A model generated the notes under the pieces. The model was not told the DNA's origin. It saw only the letters and a list, made by a program, of their open reading frames with translations, and did not search any database. From contig JADKJG010000003.1 in the NCBI GenBank assembly GCA_016722375.1, positions 124,001 through 188,000 of the forward strand: a stretch of DNA of 64,000 bases. The letters are read 5' to 3'. Shown here one piece after another: positions 38,060 to 46,610 of this stretch; position 1 is the first letter of the stretch; every line of letters begins with the position of its first letter. Source of the DNA: Bacteroidota bacterium. GTDB lineage: Bacteria; Bacteroidota; Bacteroidia; Chitinophagales; LD1. Made by a program: the position numbers and the translations under genes.

Positions 38060-39139
38060 ATGAACCATGTTTATGCAGTCATAATGGCAGGCGGCATCGG
38101 CAGCCGTTTTTGGCCAGAAAGCCGTACCGCAAAACCTAAACAGTTTCTCGATATTCTCAATACAGGGAAAACCTTGCTCCAGATGACGTACGAGCGATTT
38201 CTTCATCTGGTGCCCAGTCATAATATATATGTTATCACCGCCACAGATTATTTCGGGCTTGTTCAGGAACAACTACCTGAATTGCCCGCCCATCAAATTC
38301 TCCGTGAACCAATACGCAGAAATACCGCACCCTGTATCACGTATGCTTGTTCTAAAATTCATTTTCTAGATCCAAAAGCTACCGTCATTGTTTCTCCCTC
38401 AGACCATCTGATCACTCAGGAAGAAAAATATTATGATGTGCTGAACCGCTGTTTGGACTATGTAAAAAACAACGGGATGCTTATTACCATTGGGGTAAAG
38501 CCAACCAAGGCAGCAACCGGATACGGCTATATTCAGTACCGTGACGAACCTTCGCCAGACGGATTTTATAAAGTAAAAACCTTCACCGAAAAGCCCACTC
38601 CCGAAATTGCTAAAACGTTTTTAGACAGTGGAGATTTTCTCTGGAACTCCGGCATGTTTGTCTGGAAAGCCAAGACTATCTTAGAAGCGGTCAAAAAATA
38701 TCTCCCCGAAATGGCAGATGCCTTCCGCGAAGGAGAAAAATACTACAACCAGCCAACCGAAGAGACCTTCGTTCGCAAGGTCTATTCCCAATGCACCAAT
38801 ATTTCTGTTGACTATGGTGTGATGGAAAAAGCAGATAATGTATTCACCATTCCTGCCCAGTTTGGCTGGAGTGATATCGGTACTTGGGATGCCCTATATG
38901 ACGTATATAAACACGACTATTTAGGCAATGCTGTATCCGGTGATAACGTAAAGATTTATGACTCGTCCAACAATATGGTCATGGTACCTAACAAGAAGTT
39001 AGTAGTGCTCCACGGCCTACGCGATTTCTGTGTTATTGATACCGGCGATGTATTGCTCATTTGCCAAAAAAGTCATGATCAGGATGTCAGACAAATAACG
39101 GTTGACTTAAAAGTAGCGGGTTTAGACAAACATCTGTAA
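38060..39139 (+). CDS. manC: Mannose-1-phosphate guanylyltransferase
   Basis: 359 residues, the short form without the phosphomannose isomerase domain. The nucleotidyltransferase start is VIMAGGIGSRFWPESRTAKP followed by KQFLDIL. Further motifs: ILREPIRRNTAPCI, VSPSDHLI, FTEKPTPEIAKTFL, FLWNSGMFVWKA and the Asp-containing GWSDIGTWDALY. It makes GDP-mannose from mannose-1-phosphate and GTP for surface polysaccharides. First gene of a plus-strand run with the aminotransferase (11-bp gap). Confidence 0.93.
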   Translation: MNHVYAVIMAGGIGSRFWPESRTAKPKQFLDILNTGKTLLQMTYERFLHLVPSHNIYVITATDYFGLVQEQLPELPAHQILREPIRRNTAPCITYACSKIHFLDPKATVIVSPSDHLITQEEKYYDVLNRCLDYVKNNGMLITIGVKPTKAATGYGYIQYRDEPSPDGFYKVKTFTEKPTPEIAKTFLDSGDFLWNSGMFVWKAKTILEAVKKYLPEMADAFREGEKYYNQPTEETFVRKVYSQCTNISVDYGVMEKADNVFTIPAQFGWSDIGTWDALYDVYKHDYLGNAVSGDNVKIYDSSNNMVMVPNKKLVVLHGLRDFCVIDTGDVLLICQKSHDQDVRQITVDLKVAGLDKHL

Positions 39140-39150
39140 TCTTATTCCCC

Positions 39151-40305
39151 ATGAATTATCCTTCAGTTATCCATTCAAAACTGCCTGCTGTCGGAACAAC
39201 CATCTTCACCACGATGTCTGCGCTGGCACGAGAGCACCAGGCCATCAACCTGTCTCAGGGATTTCCCGATTTCAATCCTCATCCTGCTTTGATTGCCGAA
39301 ACAGAAAAAGCCATGAAAGGGGGCTTCAACCAATATGCCCCCATGGCCGGATATCTTCCTCTGCGGGAAAGAATTTCTGAAAAAATAGATTCACTTTACA
39401 AACTGGAAGTCAATCCCGAAACTGAAATAACCATTACCGCCGGAGCTACACAGGCCATCTTCACCGCCATACTTTCTATCATTCGCGAAGATGATGAAGT
39501 TATTCTTTTCGCTCCGGCTTATGATTGCTATGCGCCGGCTATAGAACTGGCCGGAGGAAAAGCTATCCATTACAACATGGAAGCACCAGATTACAAAATC
39601 AACTGGCAAGAGGTCAAGCGGCTCATCAACCAGCGAACCCGGATGATCATTATCAACACGCCACATAACCCGACCGGTACCACCATGAAGGCCGCTGATT
39701 TTGCTGAACTGGAAAGGACTATCAAAGCAACCGACATCATCGTACTGAGCGACGAGGTATATGAACATATCATTTTTGACAAGCAGGTTCATCAAAGCAT
39801 TCTTCGCTACCCTCGGCTGGCAGAAAGAAGTTTTGTTGTCAGCAGTTTCGGAAAAACTTACCACAACACAGGCTGGAAAGTCGGCTACTGCATTGCGCCC
39901 GAAACCCTCATGTCCGAATTCCGAAAAGTGCATCAGTTCAACGTGTTCAGCGTGAACTCCTTTGTACAAGTCGCCTTTGCCGAATTGCTCAAACAAAAAG
40001 AACTGTACCTAGAACTGAACTCCTTTTATGAAGAGAAACGCGACTTCTTTCGCCGCGCTATTCAATCCTCCCGCTTCAAACTCATGAAATGTGAAGGCAC
40101 CTACTTTCAATTAGTTTCTTACAGCCGAATCAGCAGCGAGCGCGATGTAGAGTTTGTTCGCCGAATGACCAAAGACATGGGCGTAGCAGCAATTCCCGTC
40201 TCGGTTTTTTATCGCCAGAATATTGACAACAGCGTCATCCGTTTTTGCTTTGCCAAAGAAGAAGACACCCTCAAGCGAGCCGCCGACCGCCTACTTAAAA
40301 TTTAG
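39151..40305 (+). CDS. PLP aminotransferase (methionine/kynurenine aminotransferase-like, YbdL)
   Basis: 384 residues, fold-type I class I/II. Characteristic stretches: LSQGFPDFNPHPALIAETEK, GGFNQYAPMAGYLPLR, TITAGATQAIF, INTPHNPTGTTM, VLSDEVYEHIIFD and the PLP-lysine motif SSFGKTYHNTGWKVGYC. The high similarity of GFPDF and the Gln-rich motifs to YbdL suggests methionine or aromatic amino acid:2-oxoacid transamination. It precedes an omega-amidase, and the pair fits the methionine-salvage glutamine transaminase/omega-amidase route. Confidence 0.85.
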   Translation: MNYPSVIHSKLPAVGTTIFTTMSALAREHQAINLSQGFPDFNPHPALIAETEKAMKGGFNQYAPMAGYLPLRERISEKIDSLYKLEVNPETEITITAGATQAIFTAILSIIREDDEVILFAPAYDCYAPAIELAGGKAIHYNMEAPDYKINWQEVKRLINQRTRMIIINTPHNPTGTTMKAADFAELERTIKATDIIVLSDEVYEHIIFDKQVHQSILRYPRLAERSFVVSSFGKTYHNTGWKVGYCIAPETLMSEFRKVHQFNVFSVNSFVQVAFAELLKQKELYLELNSFYEEKRDFFRRAIQSSRFKLMKCEGTYFQLVSYSRISSERDVEFVRRMTKDMGVAAIPVSVFYRQNIDNSVIRFCFAKEEDTLKRAADRLLKI

Positions 40306-40332
40306 TCGCTATTATTCCCGAACTTCGTCCGC

Positions 40333-41157
40333 GTGAATAAGCTCTCCATCACACTCATTCAATCCACTTTACACTGGCAGGATGTTGCCGCCAACCTCCA
40401 GATGCTGTCCGAAAAAATTTCGGCGATAAAAAATCCAACGGACCTTATTCTCTTGCCCGAAATGTTCAGCACCGGCTTCAGCATGAACGTGGAAACACAG
40501 GCAGAAGAAATGAACAACAGCTGGGCCATAGAATGGATGAAGAAAACAGCTGCCGAAAAGAACTGTGTCGTGACCGGCAGCCTGATGCTGCGCGACAAAA
40601 AGAAATTCTTCAACCGCCTCGTTTGGATGAGACCCGACGGCAGTTTTGAAACCTACGACAAACGACATCTCTTTTCCTTTGCCCAAGAAGAAAAAACATT
40701 CACCTCCGGAAGAGAACGACTGATAGTAGAACTAAAAGGCTGGAAAATCTGCCCCATGATTTGCTACGACCTGCGCTTCCCCGCTTGGTCGCGCAACCGA
40801 CTCGTGGAAAGCGAAGCCGCCGCTGCCGCCTATGACCTTCTTATATATGTAGCCAACTGGCCCGAACGAAGAGCCCAAGCCTGGAAATATCTCCTTATAG
40901 CCCGCGCCATCGAAAACCAAACCTACGTGGCAGGCATCAACCGCGTAGGCAACGACGGCAACGACATCTATTACTCCGGCGACTCTATGGTGGCCGATGC
41001 CCTCGGCAATATCCTCTACCACCGCGAACAATCAGAAGATATCACCACCCTCCAACTGAGCATGGAAGACCTGACCAAAGTGCGAAGACAATTCCGCTTC
41101 TTAAAAGACGCCGACCTATTCAATATCAATCCTAAATCAAAATTCAAAAGCCACTGA
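40333..41157 (+). CDS. Nitrilase-fold omega-amidase (YafV/Nit2-like)
   Basis: 274 residues with a GTG start at 40333. The nitrilase triad is visible: Glu in LILLPEMFSTGFSM, Lys in TYDKRHLFSF, Cys in MICYDLRFPAWSRN. The family has C-N hydrolase activity on 2-oxoglutaramate or 2-oxosuccinamate. With the aminotransferase before it, it would remove the toxic alpha-keto acid amide made by glutamine transamination and drive the reaction forward. Stop overlaps the next ATG (TGATG). Confidence 0.87.
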   Translation: MNKLSITLIQSTLHWQDVAANLQMLSEKISAIKNPTDLILLPEMFSTGFSMNVETQAEEMNNSWAIEWMKKTAAEKNCVVTGSLMLRDKKKFFNRLVWMRPDGSFETYDKRHLFSFAQEEKTFTSGRERLIVELKGWKICPMICYDLRFPAWSRNRLVESEAAAAAYDLLIYVANWPERRAQAWKYLLIARAIENQTYVAGINRVGNDGNDIYYSGDSMVADALGNILYHREQSEDITTLQLSMEDLTKVRRQFRFLKDADLFNINPKSKFKSH

Positions 41158-41519
41158 TGCCCTTGCTAAACAAACATAAAGACGAAGAGCAAAAAAGTTT
41201 TGCCATGCGATGGTACAATGTCCGCAACCGCATCAAAGAAGAATTCGGACAGCGCCCCGACATCAACGCCATGCTTTTTATCATCGGCATAAATGAAGTC
41301 GGCATCGTGAAAGAAACTTGGGAAAAAGAAGAAAAACAAGACCTGATGCACGTAGCCGTTTGCAAACTCCTATCCTCCGAAGGCTATTATCGGTTTGTCG
41401 AAACAGATGAAGAAGGCTGGCCACACTACGAAGCCATCAAATCGCTACCACCCTTCGACATGAAGGCGCAGGAAGAACTGCTGAAAAACAAGATTGTGGA
41501 ATATTTCGAGGCTCTCTAA
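41157..41519 (+). CDS. Conserved hypothetical Bacteroidetes protein
   Basis: 120 residues, soluble, helical. It contains HKDEEQKSFAMRWYNVRNRI, PDINAMLFIIGINEVGIV, MHVAVCKLLSSEGYYRFV and a C-terminal helix (MKAQEELLKNKIVEYFEAL). It shares one base with the omega-amidase stop and is therefore translationally coupled. I do not recognise the family; a small regulatory or assembly role is only a guess. Confidence 0.65.
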   Translation: MPLLNKHKDEEQKSFAMRWYNVRNRIKEEFGQRPDINAMLFIIGINEVGIVKETWEKEEKQDLMHVAVCKLLSSEGYYRFVETDEEGWPHYEAIKSLPPFDMKAQEELLKNKIVEYFEAL

Positions 41520-41661
41520 CCTTCATGGCGCGAACAAAACGGCCCATTGAAATAATGATGGCGGCAGCGAAGGAAGAATAGTCGTCCATAGGTGTCTTCC
41601 TCATCTGTCTGTCTTACTTTTGTGCAGCGAGGCAGTAATTCGCAAACTGATAAAAGAGTAA

Positions 41662-42975
41662 TCAGTTTACTCCATACTTTTTAGAGAATTTCTCGTTCAG
41701 CGCTTTTTGTTTATTGTTCAGATCTATCTTCCTGCCGCTGATAAATGCGAGCTCGATGTTGGATGTTTTCATATCGAGCACATCGCCGGTAGAAACAATG
41801 AGGGAAGCATCTTTGCCCTTGGCAAGTGTACCTATGCGGTCGTCAAGCTTCACAATTTTTGCCACACTTGAAGTGACCATTGCCAGCGCTTCTTCTTTAG
41901 TCAGTCCATTAGCTACAGCCGTACCCGCCTGAAACATAAGGTTCCGGTTTGGCCATGAACCATCGCCAATACTCAAGCAAAACAAGACTCCGGCTTTCTG
42001 CAAAGCTGCGGGGGTTTTATAGGGTTGAGTGATGTCTTCATCGGCATAGGTCGGCAACTGGTGTGTTGGAGCCAAGATGACCGGCACTTTCTTTTGCGCC
42101 AGCACATCGGCAATCATGTAAGAATCCTTTCCGCCAACAATCGCTACCTGGACATTGAATGATTCGGCAAACGCAATGGCGTTAAGTATTTCCTGTACAT
42201 AGTTCACCGATACATAAAGGTTCAGTTGTTTGGTAAATAAACCTTTCATCGCTTCAAAACGCAGGTTGGTCTTGGCGTGAGTTCCTGCCTCCTGATATGA
42301 TTTTGCATCGGCAAAGTAATCTTTGAGCATTTGAATATCCTTGTCGTAATCTTTATTGGTTTCATATCTCGCCGCCGCTCCTCCTTTATAGCGAAACATA
42401 GAAGGCCAGTTCATAGAAATGCCATCCTCTTTCATCAGGGCATCTTCCCAGTTCCAGGCATCAAGTTGTACAATGGCACTGGTGCCGGATATCCATCCTC
42501 CCAGCGGAGCGGTCTGAGCAAAAAGAACTCCATTGCTTCTGATGGTAGGCGTTACTCTTGAATCGGTGTTATAGGCAACAATCGCTCTGGCATCCGGGTT
42601 GAAGTCGCCTGTTTCGGCATAGTCCACCGTAGCGCGGACAGCATCTATTTCTACCAATCCCAGCGCGGTGTTGGCCGCGATTAGTCCGGGATAAATATGC
42701 TTGCCGGCGCAGTCAATGATTTGTCCCATCGTTTCATCGGTTTTGAAAGTGGGGTTTTCTTCGAGGAAGATAATTTTGCCATTCTCAAATCCGATGGTCG
42801 CATTGTTCAACACTTTCCCATCACCGGTATGAACCGTGGCGTGAGTCAGATAAATCTTTCCCTTCTGCGGTGGCCCCGGTGATGGCACGTCGGGGGCTTG
42901 CGCATTAACGAGCGATAACATAAACGATAGACAGGTGATAGAGATGATGCGCATGTAAATGGGTTTTATATTCAT
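41662..42975 (-). CDS. Periplasmic amidohydrolase-family protein (short)
   Basis: 437 residues with a signal peptide (IISITCLSFMLSLVNA). The front half resembles an amidohydrolase composite domain (ATVHTGDGKVLNNATIGFEN, HIYPGLIAANTALGLVEIDA). The HxH metal pair of catalytic members is absent from that position. The C-terminal section (TKEEALAMVTSSVAKIVKLD, then LAKGKDASLIVSTGD) is typical of the superfamily. It lies 30 bp downstream of a longer paralogue; the pair probably acts together. Metal loss may mean it is a partner rather than an enzyme. Confidence 0.75.
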   Translation of the reverse strand: MNIKPIYMRIISITCLSFMLSLVNAQAPDVPSPGPPQKGKIYLTHATVHTGDGKVLNNATIGFENGKIIFLEENPTFKTDETMGQIIDCAGKHIYPGLIAANTALGLVEIDAVRATVDYAETGDFNPDARAIVAYNTDSRVTPTIRSNGVLFAQTAPLGGWISGTSAIVQLDAWNWEDALMKEDGISMNWPSMFRYKGGAAARYETNKDYDKDIQMLKDYFADAKSYQEAGTHAKTNLRFEAMKGLFTKQLNLYVSVNYVQEILNAIAFAESFNVQVAIVGGKDSYMIADVLAQKKVPVILAPTHQLPTYADEDITQPYKTPAALQKAGVLFCLSIGDGSWPNRNLMFQAGTAVANGLTKEEALAMVTSSVAKIVKLDDRIGTLAKGKDASLIVSTGDVLDMKTSNIELAFISGRKIDLNNKQKALNEKFSKKYGVN

Positions 42976-43005
42976 AACAGTTCTTTCTTTTTATGGTTCC
43001 ATCAA

Positions 43006-46000
43006 TCAATGCTCATCAGAATCTCCACAGGTGTATCCTTTATGATCCTTCAGCGACGGCTCCTGAGTGGGTGCTCCTGATTTCTTTTCATCCAACATTT
43101 TTTGAATCAGGCGAGCACGTTTCTTTCTGATTTCGTCGCGCTTCTGCGCGTCTTTATCTATATCATAAAAGAGAATGCCGTCCACAAAAGTTCTTTCTGC
43201 CTTTGCGTAGATAGAAAGCGGGTTGTCGCTCCACACTACAATATCCGCATCTTTTCCTGTTTTTATCGAACCGGTTCGATTCTCTAAATGCAGCATCTTT
43301 GCCGGGTTATAAGTACAGAGCTTCCAGGCCTGCTCCTCGGTCAAACCGCCATACTTAATTGTCTTAGCAGCTTCCTGATTCAAACGACGCGCCATTTCCG
43401 GATCATCCGAATTGACCGCAGTATTAATTCCCACTTTAGTTAAAATGGCTGCATTGTATGGGATAGCGTCAATCACTTCATATTTATAAGCCCACCAGTC
43501 GGCAAAGGTAGAAGCATTGGAGCCATGCGCTTTCAATTTGTCGGCCACTTTATATCCTTCAAGAATGTGGGTAAAAGTATTCAGCGTAAAGCCAAAGGAG
43601 TCGGCCACGTGAATCAGCATATTGATTTCACTTTGTACATAGCTGTGGCAGGTGACGAATCTTTTCTTGTTCAGTATCTCCAGCAATACATCCATTTCAA
43701 TGTCTCTTCTCGGCGCAGAAGCAGCATTCTTTGACGCTTTGAAAGCATCCCAAGATTTTCCATACTCACGAGCTTTTGTGAAGTAGTTATAATAAGTCTG
43801 CTCCACTCCCATTCTGGTTTGGGGGTAGCGTACCCTTTGGCGATCGCCCCAGTTGGATTGCTTTACATTTTCACCCAAGGCGAACTTGATAAAGCCATCG
43901 GCGTTTTCGATTTTCAGTTTCTCCGGCGTATATCCCCAACGAAGTTTAATGATAGCGCTTTGCCCGCCAATCGCGTTGGCAGAACCATGTAACAATTGCG
44001 AAGCAATCACACCACCCCCCAACTGGCGATAGATATTGATGTCTTCCGAATTTACCACATCTGCAATACTCACTTCTGCCGTACTGGATTGTCCTCCCTC
44101 ATTCACTCCTTCGCTGATCGCAATGTGGCTGTGTTCGTCAATAATGCCGCTGGTGACATATTTATTTGTCGCATCAATGGTTTTGCAATCTGCACAAGTC
44201 AGTCCTTTGCCCACGGAAGCAATTTTCCCACCCTTAATAATCACATCCGCATTTGATAGAACAAACTCCTTTTCGTTCGTCCATACTGTTCCATTCTTTA
44301 TTAGGAAACTTTCCTGCTTCGGAATTTCCTCATTTCCATAAGCCATGAAGGGATAAACCACCTTTCCAATTTCTTTGGTGTAATCTGTGGTGTCATTTTT
44401 CGCTTTGGAAGTATCTGCCTCCGGCCCTTTGCTTTGAATGGCCGTCCAGGTAATCCAATCGCCGTTTGGCATTTGCCCATTACCACTTGCACTTTTCTTA
44501 TCATAATCAATCAAGCCGGTCAGGCGGATTTTGTTTTGTTCTGCTTTTTTATCAGGATTGAAAGAAAGAGTGATGTCCTTTTCCTTGTAGGTCAATTTCA
44601 CTTCCGGCTTCAGCGAATCAGTAATTACAAGATTTGCTTTCGGCGCATGTGCATCGCCGCTTACCTTCAATTTATAGTTGCTGCTTCCCACAGTCAAGGC
44701 ATATTCTCCGCGAATATCTTTCGGTTCAAAAGATTTGATTTCATATCGAATTCCCTGAACCCAGTTCTCGTTTATTTCAGTTTTCCCATCAAACAAAGGA
44801 CCGGAGGTGACAAAGAAGTTTGCCAACTTTCCCGGTTCTAATGAACCTACTTTATCGTAAACACTCAGGAACGATGCCGGGTTAAAAGTCAACGCCTTTA
44901 AAGCAATGCTAGAATCTAGGCCATACTTCACCGCCTTGCGCAGATTTGCCAGAAAGTGTTCCTTCTTCTCCAAATCAGAAGCAGTGAACGAAAAATCAAT
45001 TCCGGCTTTTGCTAATGCCGCAGCATTTGTAGGAGCCAACTCCCAGTTTTTCATCTCCTCTAAAGAAACCCAAAGCGATTTGTAAGGGTCTTCCACATCA
45101 TAAGCCTTGGGGAAATTGAGTGGGATAATCAATTTCGCTTTGGTGTTTTTTATATCTTCTATCCGTTGATACTCATCGCCCTTCCCCTTGATGATATATT
45201 GAACGCCAAATTCATCACCCACCTTATCTGCACGAAGAATTTTCATCCAATCGTTCGAAGCATCAAACAATTGCGTCAAACTTTGCTGGCGATTCATTTC
45301 TTCCAGATTGATATTGTATTCTTTTTGGTCTTTGGTGTTTTTATACCACTGGGCATCAAAGTAAGTTTGCCGCAACAAAGCAATGCTGCCCATCAAAGAG
45401 GAAGGATAGTCCTGCGTGGACGTTCCTTTGCTAAACGAATAGTGCGCGCTCGCTACTGCTTTCACAATCAATTGGTTATTCTGAGTATTAGCCAGAGTGA
45501 CGACGGTTCCGGTACCGCGGGCAATTCCGTCTTTGCGATGCGAAAGCACCGTGCCAAATCCCTGTTTGCGCCATTCTTCGGCTTTGTCATTGTCCACAGA
45601 AAAATTTCTGTCTGCATAAAAATCTGTATGAATCGCCTGATTCCATCCATAAGCCCCTTTTACATCAGACTCCAATTGTGGCCCTTCTTTGCCTTTCGAC
45701 TTGGTCGCTTCGGGCATGCCGTAATCCGTAAATAAATCAATGAAGGAAGGATAGATGAACTTGCCCTTCATGTCGTGAACAATCGCTCCTTTGGGAATAG
45801 CGATTCCGTTTCCGGCATCTACAATCCTGCCATCGCGAATAACCAGCGTGGCGTTTTCCATTTTGGTGTTGAAGTTCTTCCAGATGGTGGCGTTGGTAAA
45901 TGCGTGAATTCCCTCTCGGTAATCATCGGGCCCGTTGCTAGGAAAAGTGGTTTCTTGTGCGAACAACATAGACCCGGCAGAGAGAAGAGAAATAAAAACT

Positions 46001-46029
46001 AGGGTTAGGAGGCGAAATGACTTTATCAT
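43006..46029 (-). CDS. Large periplasmic amidohydrolase with two domains
   Basis: 1007 residues from ATG 46029 (MIKSFRLLTLVFISLLSAGS, signal peptide); the ATG at 46119 adds 30 residues that spoil the signal and overlap the array-side flank. The N-terminal half is a degenerate amidohydrolase (HAFTNATIWKNFNTKMENAT; FLSVYDKVGSLEPGKLANFF). The C-terminal half is a complete one with metal motif IIDEHSHIAISEG, SATAxx-like VNSEDINIYRQLGGGV, VTCHSYVQSEINM, FTHILEGYKVADKL and NSDDPEMARRLNQEA. Peptidase-like isoaspartyl or N-acyl hydrolysis is possible; substrate unknown. Confidence 0.8.
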   Translation of the reverse strand: MIKSFRLLTLVFISLLSAGSMLFAQETTFPSNGPDDYREGIHAFTNATIWKNFNTKMENATLVIRDGRIVDAGNGIAIPKGAIVHDMKGKFIYPSFIDLFTDYGMPEATKSKGKEGPQLESDVKGAYGWNQAIHTDFYADRNFSVDNDKAEEWRKQGFGTVLSHRKDGIARGTGTVVTLANTQNNQLIVKAVASAHYSFSKGTSTQDYPSSLMGSIALLRQTYFDAQWYKNTKDQKEYNINLEEMNRQQSLTQLFDASNDWMKILRADKVGDEFGVQYIIKGKGDEYQRIEDIKNTKAKLIIPLNFPKAYDVEDPYKSLWVSLEEMKNWELAPTNAAALAKAGIDFSFTASDLEKKEHFLANLRKAVKYGLDSSIALKALTFNPASFLSVYDKVGSLEPGKLANFFVTSGPLFDGKTEINENWVQGIRYEIKSFEPKDIRGEYALTVGSSNYKLKVSGDAHAPKANLVITDSLKPEVKLTYKEKDITLSFNPDKKAEQNKIRLTGLIDYDKKSASGNGQMPNGDWITWTAIQSKGPEADTSKAKNDTTDYTKEIGKVVYPFMAYGNEEIPKQESFLIKNGTVWTNEKEFVLSNADVIIKGGKIASVGKGLTCADCKTIDATNKYVTSGIIDEHSHIAISEGVNEGGQSSTAEVSIADVVNSEDINIYRQLGGGVIASQLLHGSANAIGGQSAIIKLRWGYTPEKLKIENADGFIKFALGENVKQSNWGDRQRVRYPQTRMGVEQTYYNYFTKAREYGKSWDAFKASKNAASAPRRDIEMDVLLEILNKKRFVTCHSYVQSEINMLIHVADSFGFTLNTFTHILEGYKVADKLKAHGSNASTFADWWAYKYEVIDAIPYNAAILTKVGINTAVNSDDPEMARRLNQEAAKTIKYGGLTEEQAWKLCTYNPAKMLHLENRTGSIKTGKDADIVVWSDNPLSIYAKAERTFVDGILFYDIDKDAQKRDEIRKKRARLIQKMLDEKKSGAPTQEPSLKDHKGYTCGDSDEH

Positions 46030-46225
46030 TTGTTCAATTTTGGAAGTCCGAAAATAAAATAATCTGAAAAAGGCATTGTTAATGAAAGGCGAAAGGGAAA
46101 TTGACCCTCCATCTTCCAAACTACTTCGAAACGGAAATCATCTCATCCCCGTTCCAAGTAAATTCATGCAGACTATGAATGAGCGTATACAGACCGCCGA
46201 TAAGCCCTTTGCTGTGGCGCATCAT

Positions 46226-46456
46226 CTTTCTCTAGATCCGAATGAACTGATTCGGGTTTTGAATGAACTAGTTGCCGCCTCGAAACAGCGTATTCCAACT
46301 TGGAACACGCTTGTTCCAACTAAGGATACGCTCATTCCAAGTCAGGATGCGCGTGTTTCGGCTCAGCACACGCGTACTCTAACTCAGGATACGCTTGTTC
46401 CGGCTTTGAACACGCGTGTCCGGACGAGAACAAGCGTGTTCTGGAAAAAAACTCCG
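46226..46456. repeat. 21-bp tandem array C (~11 units, dyad-like)
   Basis: Eleven 21-bp units in register from 46226; weaker units may extend back to 46184. Core CTTGTTCCAACTCAGGATACG minus one base is shared, and many units are near-palindromic, for example CGTATTCCAAC followed by TTGGAACACG (46289-46309), where 9 of 10 arm bases pair. The plus frame gives the heptad TLVPTKD/ARVSAQH. The array occupies the divergent gap between the amidohydrolase and ileS; a TATCTTCG box at 46595-46602 is a possible ileS promoter. Confidence 0.85.
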
Positions 46457-46610
46457 CGTTTTTGGCGTTTTGCCCCCATTTTTTAACAATTGGAGGGTGC
46501 TAGAGACTTCTAACCCATCCTTTTTAACAAAAGTGGGTAGAAAGCGGCGCGAAAAGCGAAGCCCGCATCGTAGTGGCACAAACCCCTATTTTTCTATCTT
46601 CGCCCGCCTT

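Noticed and set aside
45166..45735. Plus-strand frame inside the large amidohydrolase
   Set aside because: Antisense shadow; no domain or start signal.
41662..46029. The two amidohydrolases as one gene split by an error
   Set aside because: Each has its own signal peptide and the 30-bp gap holds a normal stop and start; they are neighbours of the same superfamily.
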